54,975 nt of DNA from Sphingomonas sp. ERG5 (GCF_000803065.1 NZ_JSXI01000010.1:1-54975); one strand, 5' to 3'. Shown: positions 8,919 through 18,680, counted from the first letter of the stretch. A program made the numbers and translations. The notes: generated from the letters alone by a model not told the origin.

Positions 8919-9841
8919 ACCTTCTTCCTCACCAGGCCGAACAGGCCGAACGATCCAATCAGAACCACATGGATCAGCAAGGTCAGCGCCGCGCTGAACG
9001 CCACCAGTTCCGACAGGGCCTGATCCTGCCCGATGAACAGGATCGCGAAATTGGCGAAAAGAAGGTCTTTGTTCGGCACGAGCGGCAAACGCGATACGAG
9101 CAGGCGCGCAGCGGCGAGAAACAGCCACATCCACACCGACACGGTCGGCAACGCGAAATGCCAGGCCAGTGCGATCAGCACCGACCCTGCGGTCAGCCGC
9201 AGGCAATGCACCATGAAGACCCACCACAGGGTCTTGCGCGGCAGCGAGAAAACTTTCTTGGAGAAGACCAGGAAGGGCAGCGAAATCGCGAAGACGACCG
9301 CGGCCGATCCGGCCAGCGTGTGCAGCTGCGCTTCACTCATCAGGTTCGTGCCGAGCGGCAGGGCCAGCGCGATCATCAGCAAGGTGATGCCATTGCCGGC
9401 GATCGCCGACAGGATGGTCACGTCCTTCACCGCGCCGAACGGCGCGGCGATCATTTGCGCGCGCTGCCGCGCCCAGGTGTAGAAATAGGCGTCGCCCGAA
9501 TAGCCGATCACGACTTCGTTCGCGATTCGCTTCTTGAGCAACGCGGCATAACCGTCCGCGACCGGGATGCCCCATAATCTGCGGAAGATGATCAGATCGC
9601 CGGTCGGCGGCGACATGTACAGCATGCCAAAGAACAAATAGAATAACGGGCTCGCCGGCACCATCCGGCTCAACCCGGCCAGTCCGGATCCGAACAATTC
9701 ACGGCCCAGCCCGACGACCATCGCGACGGTCAGGACCGCGCCGATGATCATCGGCCAGCGGCTCTTGATCGTTTGAAGTGGCTCCAGCCCCGCAAGATCA
9801 GGGGCGAGCGGCAAGGAAGCCTCGGCTATGCTCGTGCTCAT
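8915..9841 (-). CDS. Polytopic membrane protein, flippase-like
   Basis: A 308-residue protein with about eight hydrophobic helices after a soluble N-terminus of ~30 residues. Conserved-looking charged segments lie between helices (NEVVIGYSGDAYFYTWARQR and LPLVPNKDLLFANFAILFIGQ). The pattern resembles lysyl-phosphatidylglycerol-synthase-type/UPF0104 flippase domains only loosely, and I would not assign a substrate. The start at 9841 (GGAGC upstream) removes an upstream extension with no family character. It is the first gene of the operon membrane protein - DUF2141 - GT4, whose start/stop pairs overlap or nearly touch. Confidence 0.75.
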   Translation of the reverse strand: MSTSIAEASLPLAPDLAGLEPLQTIKSRWPMIIGAVLTVAMVVGLGRELFGSGLAGLSRMVPASPLFYLFFGMLYMSPPTGDLIIFRRLWGIPVADGYAALLKKRIANEVVIGYSGDAYFYTWARQRAQMIAAPFGAVKDVTILSAIAGNGITLLMIALALPLGTNLMSEAQLHTLAGSAAVVFAISLPFLVFSKKVFSLPRKTLWWVFMVHCLRLTAGSVLIALAWHFALPTVSVWMWLFLAAARLLVSRLPLVPNKDLLFANFAILFIGQDQALSELVAFSAALTLLIHVVLIGSFGLFGLVRKKV

Positions 9842-9931
9842 CGAAGCTCCGCTTGTGGGAATATTCACTGGGTGAAAACGTCCGCTGTTGTCGCACAGTT
9901 CCAAGACGGAGCGTTGCGCCCATAGCCGTAT

Positions 9932-9949
9932 TGTTGCCGCACCGCAACA
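9932..9949. promoter_or_regulatory. Inverted repeat in divergent promoter region
   Basis: TGTTGC (9932-9937) and GCAACA (9944-9949) form a perfect six-base dyad with a six-base spacer, in the 193-base gap between the divergent glycan genes starting at 9841 and 10035. Size and placement suit a dimeric regulator controlling both directions. The regulator is not identified. Confidence 0.4.
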
Positions 9950-10034
9950 TGAGAAGCGATGGGCCGAAATCAAGTCGGGATCAAATCGGGGAATTCCTTT
10001 GACGCCCGGCCATCTCTCGGGAAAGCCCCGATAC

Positions 10035-11141
10035 ATGTCCGCCGCCGCCTCCACGACCGCCCGCCATATCCTGACCTATGCCCAGTCGTGGCGCGGCGGT
10101 GGGGTGGAGCGCGCGCAGTTGCGGCTGATGCGCGACTGGGTTGCGGCGGGCCGGCGCGTGACGCTGGTGATCGGCGATCCGAGCGGACCGCTCGCCGCCG
10201 AATTGCCGGACGGAGTGGCGGTGATCGCGACCGGATCGGCCGAGTATCCCCCCATGCTCACCGCCGTGCCGCGCCAGGCCGCGCGGCTAAGGCCCGATCT
10301 GATCTTCTGCCCGGGCAATCATTATTCCAGCATCGCCGCCACGATACGGCTGCGGCTTGGGGCCACCTGCCCGCCGATCGTCGCCAAAGTGTCGAATGCG
10401 CTGATTCGTCCCGATCAGCCTTTTCCCGTCGCATGGGGCTATCGCCAGTGGCTGCGGCTGCACCCACGCTTCATTGCCCATGTCGTCGCGATGACCCCGG
10501 CCATGGCCAATGAAGCCGCCACCGCGATGGGCATGCCCGCAAGCCGGATCAGCGTCATCGCCAACCCTCCGGCTCGTGCCATCCCGGGCGCGGTCATGCC
10601 GGCATTGCCCGAGGGGCGTTTCCTGCTCGGCGTCGGGCGGCTCGAGCCACAGAAGCGCTGGGAGCGGCTGATCGAGGCGATGGCGCGCATCGCCGATCCG
10701 GCGATCGCCCTGGTCATTCTCGGCGAAGGTGAGCGGCGACAGGCCCTGGAGGCGCACATCGCCGCGCTCGGCCTGGGCGACCGGATCAGTTTGCCGGGCA
10801 ATGCCGCCGATCCCCTGCCGGCGATCGCCCGCGCAGCGCTGGTGGCGCTGGTGTCGGATTTCGAAGGCGTGCCGGGCGTGCTGTGCGAAGCCCTGGCGCT
10901 GGGCACGCCAGTGGTCACCACCGAATCGACCGTCGCGATCCGCGAAATCGTGACAGCGCCCCGGCTCGGTTCGATCGTGCCGCCGGGCGATGCGGCTGCG
11001 CTGGTCGCAGCGCTCGATCACTGGATCACCCCGGGCCGCGAACGGCCGGGCCCCGTGCCGCAGCCCGGCGATACCGCTTCGACTGACTATCTCGCGCTGT
11101 TCGATCGCCTGGCCGGCGCGGGGATCAACCCTGCGCCTTGA
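10035..11141 (+). CDS. Glycosyltransferase family 4 protein
   Basis: A 368-residue GT-B glycosyltransferase. Near the N-terminus, HILTYAQSWRGGGVERAQLRLMRDW gives the glycine-rich acceptor loop. In the C-terminal half, LLGVGRLEPQKRWERLIEAMARI and SDFEGVPGVLCEALALGTPVVTTES give the nucleotide-sugar site with the spaced glutamates. The frame is open from 9888; 10035 is chosen as the first ATG with family-like sequence after it, with GGGAAAG upstream. It is divergent from the flippase-like operon and overlaps the 3' end of maiA by 17 bases tail to tail. Donor and acceptor are unknown. Confidence 0.88.
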   Translation: MSAAASTTARHILTYAQSWRGGGVERAQLRLMRDWVAAGRRVTLVIGDPSGPLAAELPDGVAVIATGSAEYPPMLTAVPRQAARLRPDLIFCPGNHYSSIAATIRLRLGATCPPIVAKVSNALIRPDQPFPVAWGYRQWLRLHPRFIAHVVAMTPAMANEAATAMGMPASRISVIANPPARAIPGAVMPALPEGRFLLGVGRLEPQKRWERLIEAMARIADPAIALVILGEGERRQALEAHIAALGLGDRISLPGNAADPLPAIARAALVALVSDFEGVPGVLCEALALGTPVVTTESTVAIREIVTAPRLGSIVPPGDAAALVAALDHWITPGRERPGPVPQPGDTASTDYLALFDRLAGAGINPAP

Positions 11142-11754
11142 CCCGATCGGGATGCGCCGCCGCGATCTCGGGCACCCCGGCCGCCGCGGCATCCGCCGCG
11201 ACCAGCTTCGGATAGGCCGACAGATCAAGCCCGAAGCGCCGCGCATTGTAGATTTGCGGCACGAGGCAGAGATCGGCGAGATTGGGTGAAGCGCCGCCCA
11301 GGAACGGGCCGTCCCCGGCCATGTGTTCGAGTGCGGCGAAGCCTTCATGGATCCAATGCCGATACCAGTCGTCACGGGCCGCCTGGTCCGCGCCAAACTG
11401 GTTTTCGAGCCGCTTCAGCACACGCAGATTGTCGACCGGATGGATGTCCGCCACGATCGTCAGCGCCTGCGCCAGCACCTGGGCCCGCGCCAGCGCGTCG
11501 CGCGGGACCAGCGGCGGGTCTGGATAGGTCGCATCGAGATAATCGATGATCGCCAGACTCTGTGTCAGCATCACGCCATCGATCTCAAGCGTCGGCACGA
11601 GCCCCTGGCGATTGCGCGCCAGATAGTCGGGCGCACGGTTCGCCCCGTCAAGCAAGCTGATCTCATGCCGCTCATACGGCACATGCTTCAGCGCGAGCGC
11701 GATACGCACCCGATAGGATGCCGAGGACCGCCAATAATCGTGCAGCCGGATCAT
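11125..11754 (-). CDS. maiA: Maleylacetoacetate isomerase
   Basis: A glutathione-dependent zeta-class GST that isomerises maleylacetoacetate to fumarylacetoacetate in tyrosine catabolism. MIRLHDYWRSSASYRVRIALALK has the SSASYRVRIAL glutathione-site signature, followed by NRQGLVPTLEIDG and LTQSLAIIDYLD. About 209 residues from 11754, which has GGGAG upstream and matches the family start. ATGs at 11766 and 11778 add MTGGMTGS, an artefact-like repetition, but 11778 gives an ATGA overlap with the upstream gene and could be used. A FAH-family hydrolase (46.1 kb) and a pterin dehydratase (37.0 kb) of related pathways are elsewhere in the window. Confidence 0.92.
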   Translation of the reverse strand: MIRLHDYWRSSASYRVRIALALKHVPYERHEISLLDGANRAPDYLARNRQGLVPTLEIDGVMLTQSLAIIDYLDATYPDPPLVPRDALARAQVLAQALTIVADIHPVDNLRVLKRLENQFGADQAARDDWYRHWIHEGFAALEHMAGDGPFLGGASPNLADLCLVPQIYNARRFGLDLSAYPKLVAADAAAAGVPEIAAAHPDRVKAQG

Positions 11755-11774
11755 GCTCCCGGTCATGCCCCCGG

Positions 11775-12887
11775 TCATGCCGGCGCCCCGGCCCCGTCTT
11801 CCGCGCCATCGCCCTCCTGAGAATCCTCTTCTTCGGAGCGCTCGGAGCTGCGTTCCATCGCGACCTTGATCATCGCGGTCATCGGGTCGGCCAGCGCCAG
11901 CCCCATCACGCCGAACAGCGCGCTGGCGAGGATCTGCGCGCCAAGTGTTAGCGCCGGCGGCAAATCGACGGTACGCTTGGCGACCATCGGAATGACGACA
12001 TAGCCGTCGAAGGTCTGCACCGCGAAATAGCTGAAGATCGCCCACAGCCCGGTGTCCACGCCAGCGCTGAACCCGACCGAAACCATCAGCACACCGCTGA
12101 CGAACGCGCCGATATTGGGGATGAAGGCTAGAATGCCGGTGATGATGCCAAGCAGCAGCGCCATCGGCACGCCGCCGATCGCCAGCACGATCCAGATCAG
12201 CACGCCTTCGAACGCCATGCCGGCAAGTCGCCCGGCGAGCAGGCGGCGCATGGTCTGGCCCATGCGCTGAAGCGTGATGGCGAATTCGCGGCGATTGTCC
12301 ATCGGGACCATCCATTGCACGCCGCGCTCATAGACCCGGGGATCCATCGCCAGGAACAGTCCGATGATCAGCACCATGAACAGGCTGGTCAACGCACCCG
12401 CCGCCGTGCCGACAAAGGAGGTGAGACGGCCGACCGAGCCCATCGCCTGTTGCAGGATGCTGTTGAGATCGGAACGGCCGGGCATGACGCCCATTTGCGA
12501 CAGCCAGTGCGTGACGCGGTTGAACTGTTCGATCAGGGTCGATTGCAGCTGCGTGACCTGCTGCACGACCTGCACCCCGGTCAGATAGAAGGTGCCGCCC
12601 AGGAAGGCGACGGTCAGCACGACGACGATCAGCAACCGCCAGCTGCGCCCGATCTTGAGCACCCGACCGAGCAGGCGCACCCCGCCATCGAGCATCGAGG
12701 CGAACACCAGCCCGGCAAAGATGATCAGCAGCGGCTGGATCAGCAGGACGACCAGCGCCATCCCCGCCGCCAGGCTCAGCCAGACGGTCGCGCGCTTCAA
12801 TTCCGCGCGAATGATCGGATCGCGCACCTCATGCGGGCTGGCGCCTGTAACAAGCTCGATGCCGTCAGGCGGGCGCCGATCGGTCAT
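11775..12887 (-). CDS. AI-2E family (PerM/YdiK-type) transporter
   Basis: A 370-residue membrane protein of the AI-2E/UPF0118 permease family. It has an N-terminal helix pair (VWLSLAAGMALVVLLIQPLLIIFAGLVF), a middle amphipathic region before GLFLAMDPRVYERGVQWMVP, and conserved ALLLGIITGILAFIPNIGAFVSG, which I regard as the family signature. The C-terminus is a charged tail. Substrates range from quorum signals to ions in different members, so the transported molecule is open. Its start overlaps the lepB stop (ATGA), so it is translated with the pyrE-to-maiA operon. Confidence 0.85.
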   Translation of the reverse strand: MTDRRPPDGIELVTGASPHEVRDPIIRAELKRATVWLSLAAGMALVVLLIQPLLIIFAGLVFASMLDGGVRLLGRVLKIGRSWRLLIVVVLTVAFLGGTFYLTGVQVVQQVTQLQSTLIEQFNRVTHWLSQMGVMPGRSDLNSILQQAMGSVGRLTSFVGTAAGALTSLFMVLIIGLFLAMDPRVYERGVQWMVPMDNRREFAITLQRMGQTMRRLLAGRLAGMAFEGVLIWIVLAIGGVPMALLLGIITGILAFIPNIGAFVSGVLMVSVGFSAGVDTGLWAIFSYFAVQTFDGYVVIPMVAKRTVDLPPALTLGAQILASALFGVMGLALADPMTAMIKVAMERSSERSEEEDSQEGDGAEDGAGAPA

Positions 12888-13786
12888 TTCTTTTCTTCCC
12901 GCGGATGCAGCGAACTACCGGCCCGGCCCGGCCGCAGCGACCCCCACCAGGTCAGCGGATTCCAGGTCGCCGCGCCATCGAGCGAGAAAGTGATGAATTC
13001 GGCGCGACCGCCGACATATTCCCACGGCACCGGACCGCCAAGACCGAGATCGGGTTCGCCGAGCCGGAAGCGGCTGTCCGAACTGCGGTCGCGATTGTCG
13101 CCCATCAGGAAGACATGTTTGTCGGGGATGGTGATCGGGCCATAATTGTCGCCCTGGCTGTCGGGCTGCAGGTCGACCGTCTCGTAGCTGCGGCCATTGG
13201 GCAACGTCTCGGTGAACAGCGGCAGACGGCAGAAGCTCTTGCCGTCCTTGTCGGTTTCGAGCGCGCCGGGATATTGGCTCGCGTCGCACGTCGCATTGGG
13301 ATCGACCGGGATGCGCGCCTCATGCATCGGCCCGCGCTTCACCGCGACGCCGTTCAGGAACACCACGCCGCCACGCACCTGCAGCCGGTCGCCGGGCAAG
13401 CCGATGATGCGCTTGATATAGTCGGTCTTGGTGCCGGGCGGCGTGACGATCACGACATCGCCGCGTTCCGGCATGCGGCCGAACAATCGCCCATGGAAGA
13501 AGGGCAGCAAATGAAAGGTCGGCGACACGAACGACCAGCCATAGGGATATTTGGTCACGACCAGCCGGTCGCCGACCAGCAGGCCCGGCAGCATCGATTC
13601 GGACGGGATATAGAAGGGCTTGGCGATGAAGCTGTGGAAACCGAGCACCGCCAATATCAGCCAGACGATGCCCTTGGCCTCGTCCCACCAATTGGTGCGC
13701 GGCTTGCCGGCCTGTACCGGGGGTTCAGTCCCGGTCTCTTCGGCCGCGGGCTGATTTGCGTCCAACGCCAATTCCTCGGCCGCCAT
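12884..13786 (-). CDS. lepB: Signal peptidase I
   Basis: Cleaves Sec and Tat signal peptides at the outer face of the inner membrane. In the 300-residue protein an acidic N-terminal extension of ~35 residues precedes one membrane helix (GIVWLILAVLGFHSFIAKPF). The catalytic serine is in PSESM (Ser64) and the general-base lysine in TDYIKRIIGLPGDRL (Lys125). The GDNRDRSSDSR box lies near residue 250. A large Cys-containing insertion (residues ~155-190) separates the boxes, as in many proteobacterial enzymes. The start overlaps the acpS stop by one base. lepB beside acpS and pdxJ is common in alphaproteobacteria, but rnc and era, often next, are missing here. Confidence 0.96.
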   Translation of the reverse strand: MAAEELALDANQPAAEETGTEPPVQAGKPRTNWWDEAKGIVWLILAVLGFHSFIAKPFYIPSESMLPGLLVGDRLVVTKYPYGWSFVSPTFHLLPFFHGRLFGRMPERGDVVIVTPPGTKTDYIKRIIGLPGDRLQVRGGVVFLNGVAVKRGPMHEARIPVDPNATCDASQYPGALETDKDGKSFCRLPLFTETLPNGRSYETVDLQPDSQGDNYGPITIPDKHVFLMGDNRDRSSDSRFRLGEPDLGLGGPVPWEYVGGRAEFITFSLDGAATWNPLTWWGSLRPGRAGSSLHPREEKK

Positions 13787-14211
13787 TACTCTTCCTTGCC
13801 ATTATCGTTTTTGATCGCGATGGCCTCGATGATCACAAAGGCCTGCGCCCAGGGATGATCGTCGGTCATCGTCAAATGTACGTTCGCGACGTGGCCCGCA
13901 GGGGTTAACGCGTCAAGTCTCGCCTTGGCCCCACCGGTCAGCGCAAGCGTCGGCGCACCCGATCGCGCGTTGACCACGCCAATGTCCTTCATGAACACAC
14001 CGGCCTTGAAACCGGTGCCGACCGCCTTGGAAAAAGCCTCTTTCGCGGCGAAGCGCTTGGCCAGCGTGCCGGCCTTGGTGAAGGGACGCCGCGCCGCCTT
14101 GGCGCGCTCGACCTCAGTGAACACGCGCAGTTCGAATCGCTCGCCGAAGCGGTCGAGCGACGCCTGAATCCGCTCGATGCTGCACAGGTCGGAACCGAGT
14201 CCGATGATCAT
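13786..14211 (-). CDS. acpS: Holo-[acyl-carrier-protein] synthase
   Basis: Transfers 4'-phosphopantetheine from CoA to acyl carrier protein. The 141-residue product has the two family signatures: [14 protein letters not shown] at residues 2-15, with the Mg-binding Asp, and [17 protein letters not shown] with the second acidic ligand. It belongs to the leftward operon pyrE-pdxJ-acpS-lepB. The start lies 45 bases after pdxJ, across a GC-rich hairpin. Confidence 0.95.
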   Translation of the reverse strand: MIIGLGSDLCSIERIQASLDRFGERFELRVFTEVERAKAARRPFTKAGTLAKRFAAKEAFSKAVGTGFKAGVFMKDIGVVNARSGAPTLALTGGAKARLDALTPAGHVANVHLTMTDDHPWAQAFVIIEAIAIKNDNGKEE

Positions 14212-14223
14212 ATCAATCCTCCC

Positions 14224-14242
14224 CCTCCCCGTGCCGGGGAGG
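14224..14242. repeat. CCTCCCCG hairpin (dispersed palindrome)
   Basis: CCTCCCCG (14224-14231) and CGGGGAGG (14235-14242) form a perfect 8-bp stem with a 3-base loop between pdxJ and acpS. A nearly identical palindrome flanked by AATCC-type sequence occurs at 37321-37339, so this is probably a dispersed repeat rather than a dedicated terminator. It could stabilise or attenuate the message inside this operon. Confidence 0.55.
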
Positions 14243-14256
14243 ATTGAGCAAAGCGC

Positions 14257-15012
14257 TCACCGCGCCACGTCCATCGCCGCGCGCATGGTGCGAACCGCTT
14301 CATCCAGCCCGACGAACATCGCTTCGCCGACCAGGAAATGGCCGATGTTCAGCTCACGCACTTGCCGGATCGCGGCGATCGGCGCGACATTGTCATAGGT
14401 CAGGCCGTGGCCGGCATGGACTTCGATGCCATTCTTCGCCGCCAGCGCCGCCGCGTCCGCGAGACGGCGCAGTTCCTCCGCCTGCGCTTCGCCCGTCAAT
14501 TCGGCATAGCGCCCGGTGTGCAGTTCCACGACCGGTGCGCCGAGGCGAAGCGCCGCCTCTATCTGTCGTGCGTCGGGTTCGATGAACAGCGACACGCGGA
14601 TGTTCGCGTTGCTCAGGCTCGCGACCAAGGGCGCGAGATGATTGTGTTGGCCGGCCGCATCGAGCCCGCCCTCGGTGGTGCGCTCCTCGCGCTTCTCCGG
14701 CACGATGCAGGCGGCATGCGGCCGGTGGCGCAGCGCGATCGCCAGCATCTCATCAGTCGCGGCCATTTCCAGGTTGAGCGGGATGGTCAGCGCATCGGAC
14801 AGCCGCGCGATATCGTCGTCAGTGATGTGCCGCCGATCCTCGCGCAGATGCGCGGTGATGCCGTCGGCCCCGGCCTCGGCCGCAAGCAGCGCCGCACGCA
14901 CCGGATCGGGATAGCCCGCGCCGCGCGCGTTCCGCACCGTCGCGACATGGTCGATATTGACCCCAAGGCGAAGCCGACCTTCATCGGCGCGGCGAAGATG
15001 GTCGTCGGTCAT
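14257..15012 (-). CDS. pdxJ: Pyridoxine 5'-phosphate synthase
   Basis: Condenses 1-deoxyxylulose 5-phosphate with 3-amino-1-hydroxyacetone phosphate in vitamin B6 synthesis. A 251-residue TIM barrel with [16 protein letters not shown] near the N-terminus, HLREDRRHI (phosphate/catalytic region), [15 protein letters not shown] and [12 protein letters not shown], all PdxJ hallmarks. The N-terminal [11 protein letters not shown] is slightly longer than in E. coli. ATGA overlap with pyrE fixes the start at 15012. Confidence 0.96.
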   Translation of the reverse strand: MTDDHLRRADEGRLRLGVNIDHVATVRNARGAGYPDPVRAALLAAEAGADGITAHLREDRRHITDDDIARLSDALTIPLNLEMAATDEMLAIALRHRPHAACIVPEKREERTTEGGLDAAGQHNHLAPLVASLSNANIRVSLFIEPDARQIEAALRLGAPVVELHTGRYAELTGEAQAEELRRLADAAALAAKNGIEVHAGHGLTYDNVAPIAAIRQVRELNIGHFLVGEAMFVGLDEAVRTMRAAMDVAR

Positions 15013-15590
15013 GCAGCGCGACTGCCGGGCTTGATCGCCGGAATCGCCGCCAGTTCCGGCGGCAGTGCGTCAACCGCATAGGTCGGTACATCGAGCCGGA
15101 TCAGCGGGAAGAACGGCACGCCGAGATCCGCGCTGCCGTTCGATCGATCGACCAATGCCGCCGCAGCGACGGTCACGCCGCCCGCCCGACCGATCGCGGC
15201 GATCGCTTCGCGCGAGCTCAGCCCGGTGGTGACCACATCCTCCATCATCAGTACGCGCGTGCCGGGCGCGAGGCGGAAGCCGCGGCGCAGTTCGAACACG
15301 CCGTCGGGCCGTTCGAGGAACATCGCCTCGACCCCCAGGGCGCGCGCCATTTCATGTCCGGCAATCACCCCGCCCATCGCCGGCGAGACCACTGCCTGCA
15401 CCGATTCGCGAATATCGTCAGGGAGTTGCGCGGCGATCGCTTCGGCCAGCCGCGCGCCGCGCGCAGGATCCATCAGCACGCGGGCGCATTGCAGATAGCG
15501 CGGCGAGCGCAATCCGGACGACAGGATGAAATGTCCCTCGAGCAACGCCTCGGCGGCACGGAATTCTGCGAGAACCTGTTCTTCGGTCAT
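15009..15590 (-). CDS. pyrE: Orotate phosphoribosyltransferase
   Basis: Converts orotate and PRPP to orotidine monophosphate in pyrimidine synthesis. 193 residues from the ATG at 15590 ([29 protein letters not shown]). The PRPP loop reads [22 protein letters not shown], and [18 protein letters not shown] and FELRRGFRL follow the bacterial pattern. The frame extends to 15722, but the extension is low complexity. AAAGGG lies upstream of 15590. First gene of the leftward operon and divergent from coxB. Confidence 0.94.
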   Translation of the reverse strand: MTEEQVLAEFRAAEALLEGHFILSSGLRSPRYLQCARVLMDPARGARLAEAIAAQLPDDIRESVQAVVSPAMGGVIAGHEMARALGVEAMFLERPDGVFELRRGFRLAPGTRVLMMEDVVTTGLSSREAIAAIGRAGGVTVAAAALVDRSNGSADLGVPFFPLIRLDVPTYAVDALPPELAAIPAIKPGSRAA

Positions 15591-15781
15591 GGCGAGGGCC
15601 CTTTCGTCGAGGCCCAAATAGGGGGGCAGACACCCCAAGCGCAACGCCGCCCGAAGAAAGCCGCCCAAAAAAGCCGCTCCCAAGCTTGAGACACGCGAGG
15701 GTCGCGCGTATAGGCCCGTCACAAACGGGCGTATTCCCGCCCAGCGTCACCTTATCAACAGGGGTGGCGTGTTCGCCAGGG

Positions 15782-16942
15782 ATGACGACATTGATGCGTA
15801 TGACGGGGTTGAAATCGATCATGCTAGCGGCAGGCTTGCTGCTGGCGGGAGCAGGTCCAGGGATTGGCCATGCTGCGGCGCCAGTCGCGCCGGCAGTCAC
15901 TGCGCCAGCCGCTACGGCACCAGCCGCACCAGCGGCAACCGCGCCGCAGGCCACGACCACCGCGGCCGCGGCCAAGCCGACCGACCCGGCCCTCGCGCAG
16001 GACGGCGCGCCGATCATGGCCCCGACCGCGGGCGTCGGCCAGCCGGTCGACGGCCATTGGGGCATCCAGCCGCAGGTCACCAAGAATGGCGAGCGGGCGC
16101 ACTGGTTCCATGACGCGATCCTTGTGCCCGTCATCACCGTGATTTCGCTGTTCGTGCTCGGCCTGCTGTTCTGGGTGATGTACCGCTATCGCGCCGCGGC
16201 CAACCCGGTGGCGTCGAAGACATCGCACAACACGCTGATCGAAATCGTCTGGACGCTGGCCCCGGTGATCATCCTGGTGCTGCTCGCGGTGCCGTCGATC
16301 GGGCTGCTCCAGGCGCAGTACAAGCCGGCCCCGACCAACGCCATCACGCTGAAGGCGATCGGCAACCAATGGTATTGGTCGTATCAATATCCCGATAATG
16401 GCGGGTTCGAAGTGACCGCCAACATGCTCAAGGAAAAGGGCGATGTCCCCGCCGGCGAGCGGTTCCGCACCGATGCCGACGGCCCCCGCCTGCTTGCCGC
16501 CGACAATCGCGTCGTCCTGCCGGTCGGCGTACCGATCCGCCTGATCACCACTGCCAACGACGTGATCCATAGCTGGGCAGTGCCCGCTTTCTGGATCAAG
16601 CTCGACGCAGTGCCCGGGCGCCTGAACGAGACCAGCTTCACCATCGAGAAGCCCGGCGTCTATTTCGGCCAGTGCTCCGAACTGTGCGGCGCGCGCCATG
16701 GCTATATGCCGATCGCGGTCGAAGCCGTGACGCCGGAACAGTTCGCCGCCTGGGTCAAGGCCAAGGGCGGCACGCCCAAGGGCGCGAAGCCGGCAGCACC
16801 CGCGGCGGCCGCACCCGCCGCGCCGGCGCCCGCCGCAGCGGCAGTCGCCAACACCACGGGTCCGGTCGAGAATGCGACCAGCGCCGCAACCACCACTCAG
16901 GGCGCAGCGGCTAAACCCGCCGCCGCCGGCACCGGACACTAA
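15782..16942 (+). CDS. coxB: Cytochrome c oxidase subunit II
   Basis: The CuA-bearing subunit that accepts electrons from cytochrome c in aa3-type oxidase. About 386 residues. A signal peptide is followed by an Ala/Pro-rich linker (residues ~25-65), then two membrane helices (VITVISLFVLGLLFWVMYRYR and IVWTLAPVIILVLLAVPSIGLL), the aromatic cluster IGNQWYWSYQYP, and the CuA site IHSWAVPAFWIKLD...GQCSELCGARHGYMPI. The Ala/Pro/Lys-rich tail of ~60 residues is unusually long. Starts at 15782, 15794 and 15800 are all possible; 15782 gives the fullest signal peptide. Confidence 0.95.
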   Translation: MTTLMRMTGLKSIMLAAGLLLAGAGPGIGHAAAPVAPAVTAPAATAPAAPAATAPQATTTAAAAKPTDPALAQDGAPIMAPTAGVGQPVDGHWGIQPQVTKNGERAHWFHDAILVPVITVISLFVLGLLFWVMYRYRAAANPVASKTSHNTLIEIVWTLAPVIILVLLAVPSIGLLQAQYKPAPTNAITLKAIGNQWYWSYQYPDNGGFEVTANMLKEKGDVPAGERFRTDADGPRLLAADNRVVLPVGVPIRLITTANDVIHSWAVPAFWIKLDAVPGRLNETSFTIEKPGVYFGQCSELCGARHGYMPIAVEAVTPEQFAAWVKAKGGTPKGAKPAAPAAAAPAAPAPAAAAVANTTGPVENATSAATTTQGAAAKPAAAGTGH

Positions 16943-16945
16943 GAC

Positions 16946-18628
16946 ATGACCGATACCGCCATTCATTCGTCCGCGTTCGACGCGCACGGCCACGCCCATG
17001 ATCACGCGCATGACGGGGACCATAAGCCCGGTTTCTTCGCGCGCTGGTTCATGTCGACCAACCATAAGGACATCGGCACGCTCTACCTGATCTTCGCGAT
17101 CACCGCGGGGATCATCGGTGGGTCGATCTCGGGCATGATGCGCGCCGAGCTGATGCATCCGGGCATCCAGTATCTCGGCACCTGGGTGCATTACCTGCCC
17201 GGCGGCGAAGCGGGTCTCGATCATTCGCTCCACCTGTGGAACGTGCTGGTCACCGCGCACGGCCTGATCATGGTGTTCTTCATGGTCATGCCGGCGATGA
17301 TCGGTGGCTTCGGCAACTGGTTCGTCCCGATCATGATCGGCGCGCCGGACATGGCCTTCCCGCGCATGAACAACATTTCGTTCTGGCTGCTGGTGCCCGC
17401 GTTCTCGCTGCTGCTCGCCTCGCCCTTCTTCGGCGGCGCCGGCAATGGCTGGACGCTTTATGCGCCGCTCTCCACTTATGGCGAGCCCGGGCCGTCGACC
17501 GACATGGCGATCCTGTCGCTTCACCTTGCCGGCGCCAGCTCGATCCTCGGCGCGATCAACTTCATCACCACCATCTTCAACATGCGCGCGCCGGGCATGA
17601 CCCTGCACAAGATGCCGCTGTTCGTATGGTCGGTGCTGGTCACCGCCTTCCTGCTGCTGCTCGCACTGCCGGTGCTCGCGGCCGCCATCACCATGCTGCT
17701 GACCGATCGCAATTTCGGCACCACCTTCTTCGATCCGGCCGGCGGCGGCGATCCGATCCTGTACCAGCATCTGTTCTGGTTCTTCGGTCACCCCGAAGTG
17801 TACATCATGATCCTGCCGGGCTTCGGCATCGTCAGCCAGATCATCGCAACCTTCTCGAAAAAGCCGGTCTTCGGCTATCTCGGCATGGCTTACGCGATGG
17901 TCGCGATCGGCGTGGTCGGTTTCGTCGTGTGGGCGCACCACATGTTCACCACCGGCCTCAGCGTGAACACCAAGATGTACTTCACCGCCGCGACGATGGT
18001 CATCGCGGTCCCGACCGGCATCAAGATCTTCTCCTGGATCGCGACGATGTGGGGCGGATCGATGAGCTTCAAGACGCCGATGCTATGGGCGATCGGCTTC
18101 ATCTTCATGTTCACCGTCGGCGGCGTGACCGGCGTCGTGCTCGCCAATGGCGGCGTCGACGATTACATGCAGGACACCTATTACGTGGTGGCGCATTTCC
18201 ACTATGTTCTCAGCCTTGGCGCGGTGTTCAGCCTGTTCGCTGGCTTCTATTACTGGTTCGCGAAAATGTCGGGCCGGAACTATAACGAGTTCCTCGGCAA
18301 GCTGCACTTCTGGGTGTTCTTCGTCGGCGTGAACGTGATGTTCTTCCCGATGCATTTCCTCGGCCTGCAGGGCATGCCGCGCCGCATGCCCGATTACACC
18401 GACGGCCTCGCATACTGGAACCTGGTCGCGACGATCGGCTATATGATCATGGCCGGGTCGATGGTGATCTTCTTCGTCAACCTGTTCTGGTCGCTGGCCA
18501 AGGGCAGCAAGGCGGCGGACAATCCCTGGGGCGAAGGCGCGACGACGCTGGAATGGACGCTGTCCAGCCCGCCGCCTTATCACCAGTTCGAAACGCTCCC
18601 GGTGATCGACGACGGTGGTCATCACTGA
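16946..18628 (+). CDS. coxA: Cytochrome c oxidase subunit I
   Basis: Catalytic subunit holding heme a and the heme a3-CuB site. A 560-residue protein with twelve predicted helices. It has [14 protein letters not shown], the heme a ligand region [21 protein letters not shown], the CuB/Tyr cross-link motif [18 protein letters not shown], the K-channel area, and the late [20 protein letters not shown] with the heme ligands. The extra His-rich N-terminus ([13 protein letters not shown]) is notable and may bind metal. It begins three bases after coxB. In related genomes ctaB usually follows directly, but here a terminator and an accessory island come next. Confidence 0.97.
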   Translation: MTDTAIHSSAFDAHGHAHDHAHDGDHKPGFFARWFMSTNHKDIGTLYLIFAITAGIIGGSISGMMRAELMHPGIQYLGTWVHYLPGGEAGLDHSLHLWNVLVTAHGLIMVFFMVMPAMIGGFGNWFVPIMIGAPDMAFPRMNNISFWLLVPAFSLLLASPFFGGAGNGWTLYAPLSTYGEPGPSTDMAILSLHLAGASSILGAINFITTIFNMRAPGMTLHKMPLFVWSVLVTAFLLLLALPVLAAAITMLLTDRNFGTTFFDPAGGGDPILYQHLFWFFGHPEVYIMILPGFGIVSQIIATFSKKPVFGYLGMAYAMVAIGVVGFVVWAHHMFTTGLSVNTKMYFTAATMVIAVPTGIKIFSWIATMWGGSMSFKTPMLWAIGFIFMFTVGGVTGVVLANGGVDDYMQDTYYVVAHFHYVLSLGAVFSLFAGFYYWFAKMSGRNYNEFLGKLHFWVFFVGVNVMFFPMHFLGLQGMPRRMPDYTDGLAYWNLVATIGYMIMAGSMVIFFVNLFWSLAKGSKAADNPWGEGATTLEWTLSSPPPYHQFETLPVIDDGGHH

Positions 18629-18650
18629 GATCGGAAGACCCCGAACAACG

Positions 18651-18680
18651 AAACGCCCCGGTGATGAGCCGGGGCGTTTT
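18651..18680 (+). terminator. Rho-independent terminator after coxA
   Basis: AACGCCCCGG (18652-18661) pairs perfectly with CCGGGGCGTT (18669-18678) over 10 bp with a 7-base loop, followed by TTTT. It lies 23 bases after the coxA stop. It separates coxBA from everything downstream, so ctaB-coxC must have their own promoter. Confidence 0.9.

Noticed and set aside
8376..9227. 283-residue version of the DUF2141 protein
   Set aside because: The extra 100 residues are antisense-free but overlap the upstream membrane gene in another frame; a good signal peptide and ribosome site mark 8918 as the start.
5722..11141. Glycan genes as part of a prophage
   Set aside because: No phage structural, integrase or lysis genes; codon use matches the surrounding chromosome.
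15824..17941. 705-residue open frame opposite coxB-coxA
   Set aside because: Mirror frame of two certain genes with repetitive HRDD-type composition, an effect of GC3-rich codons.
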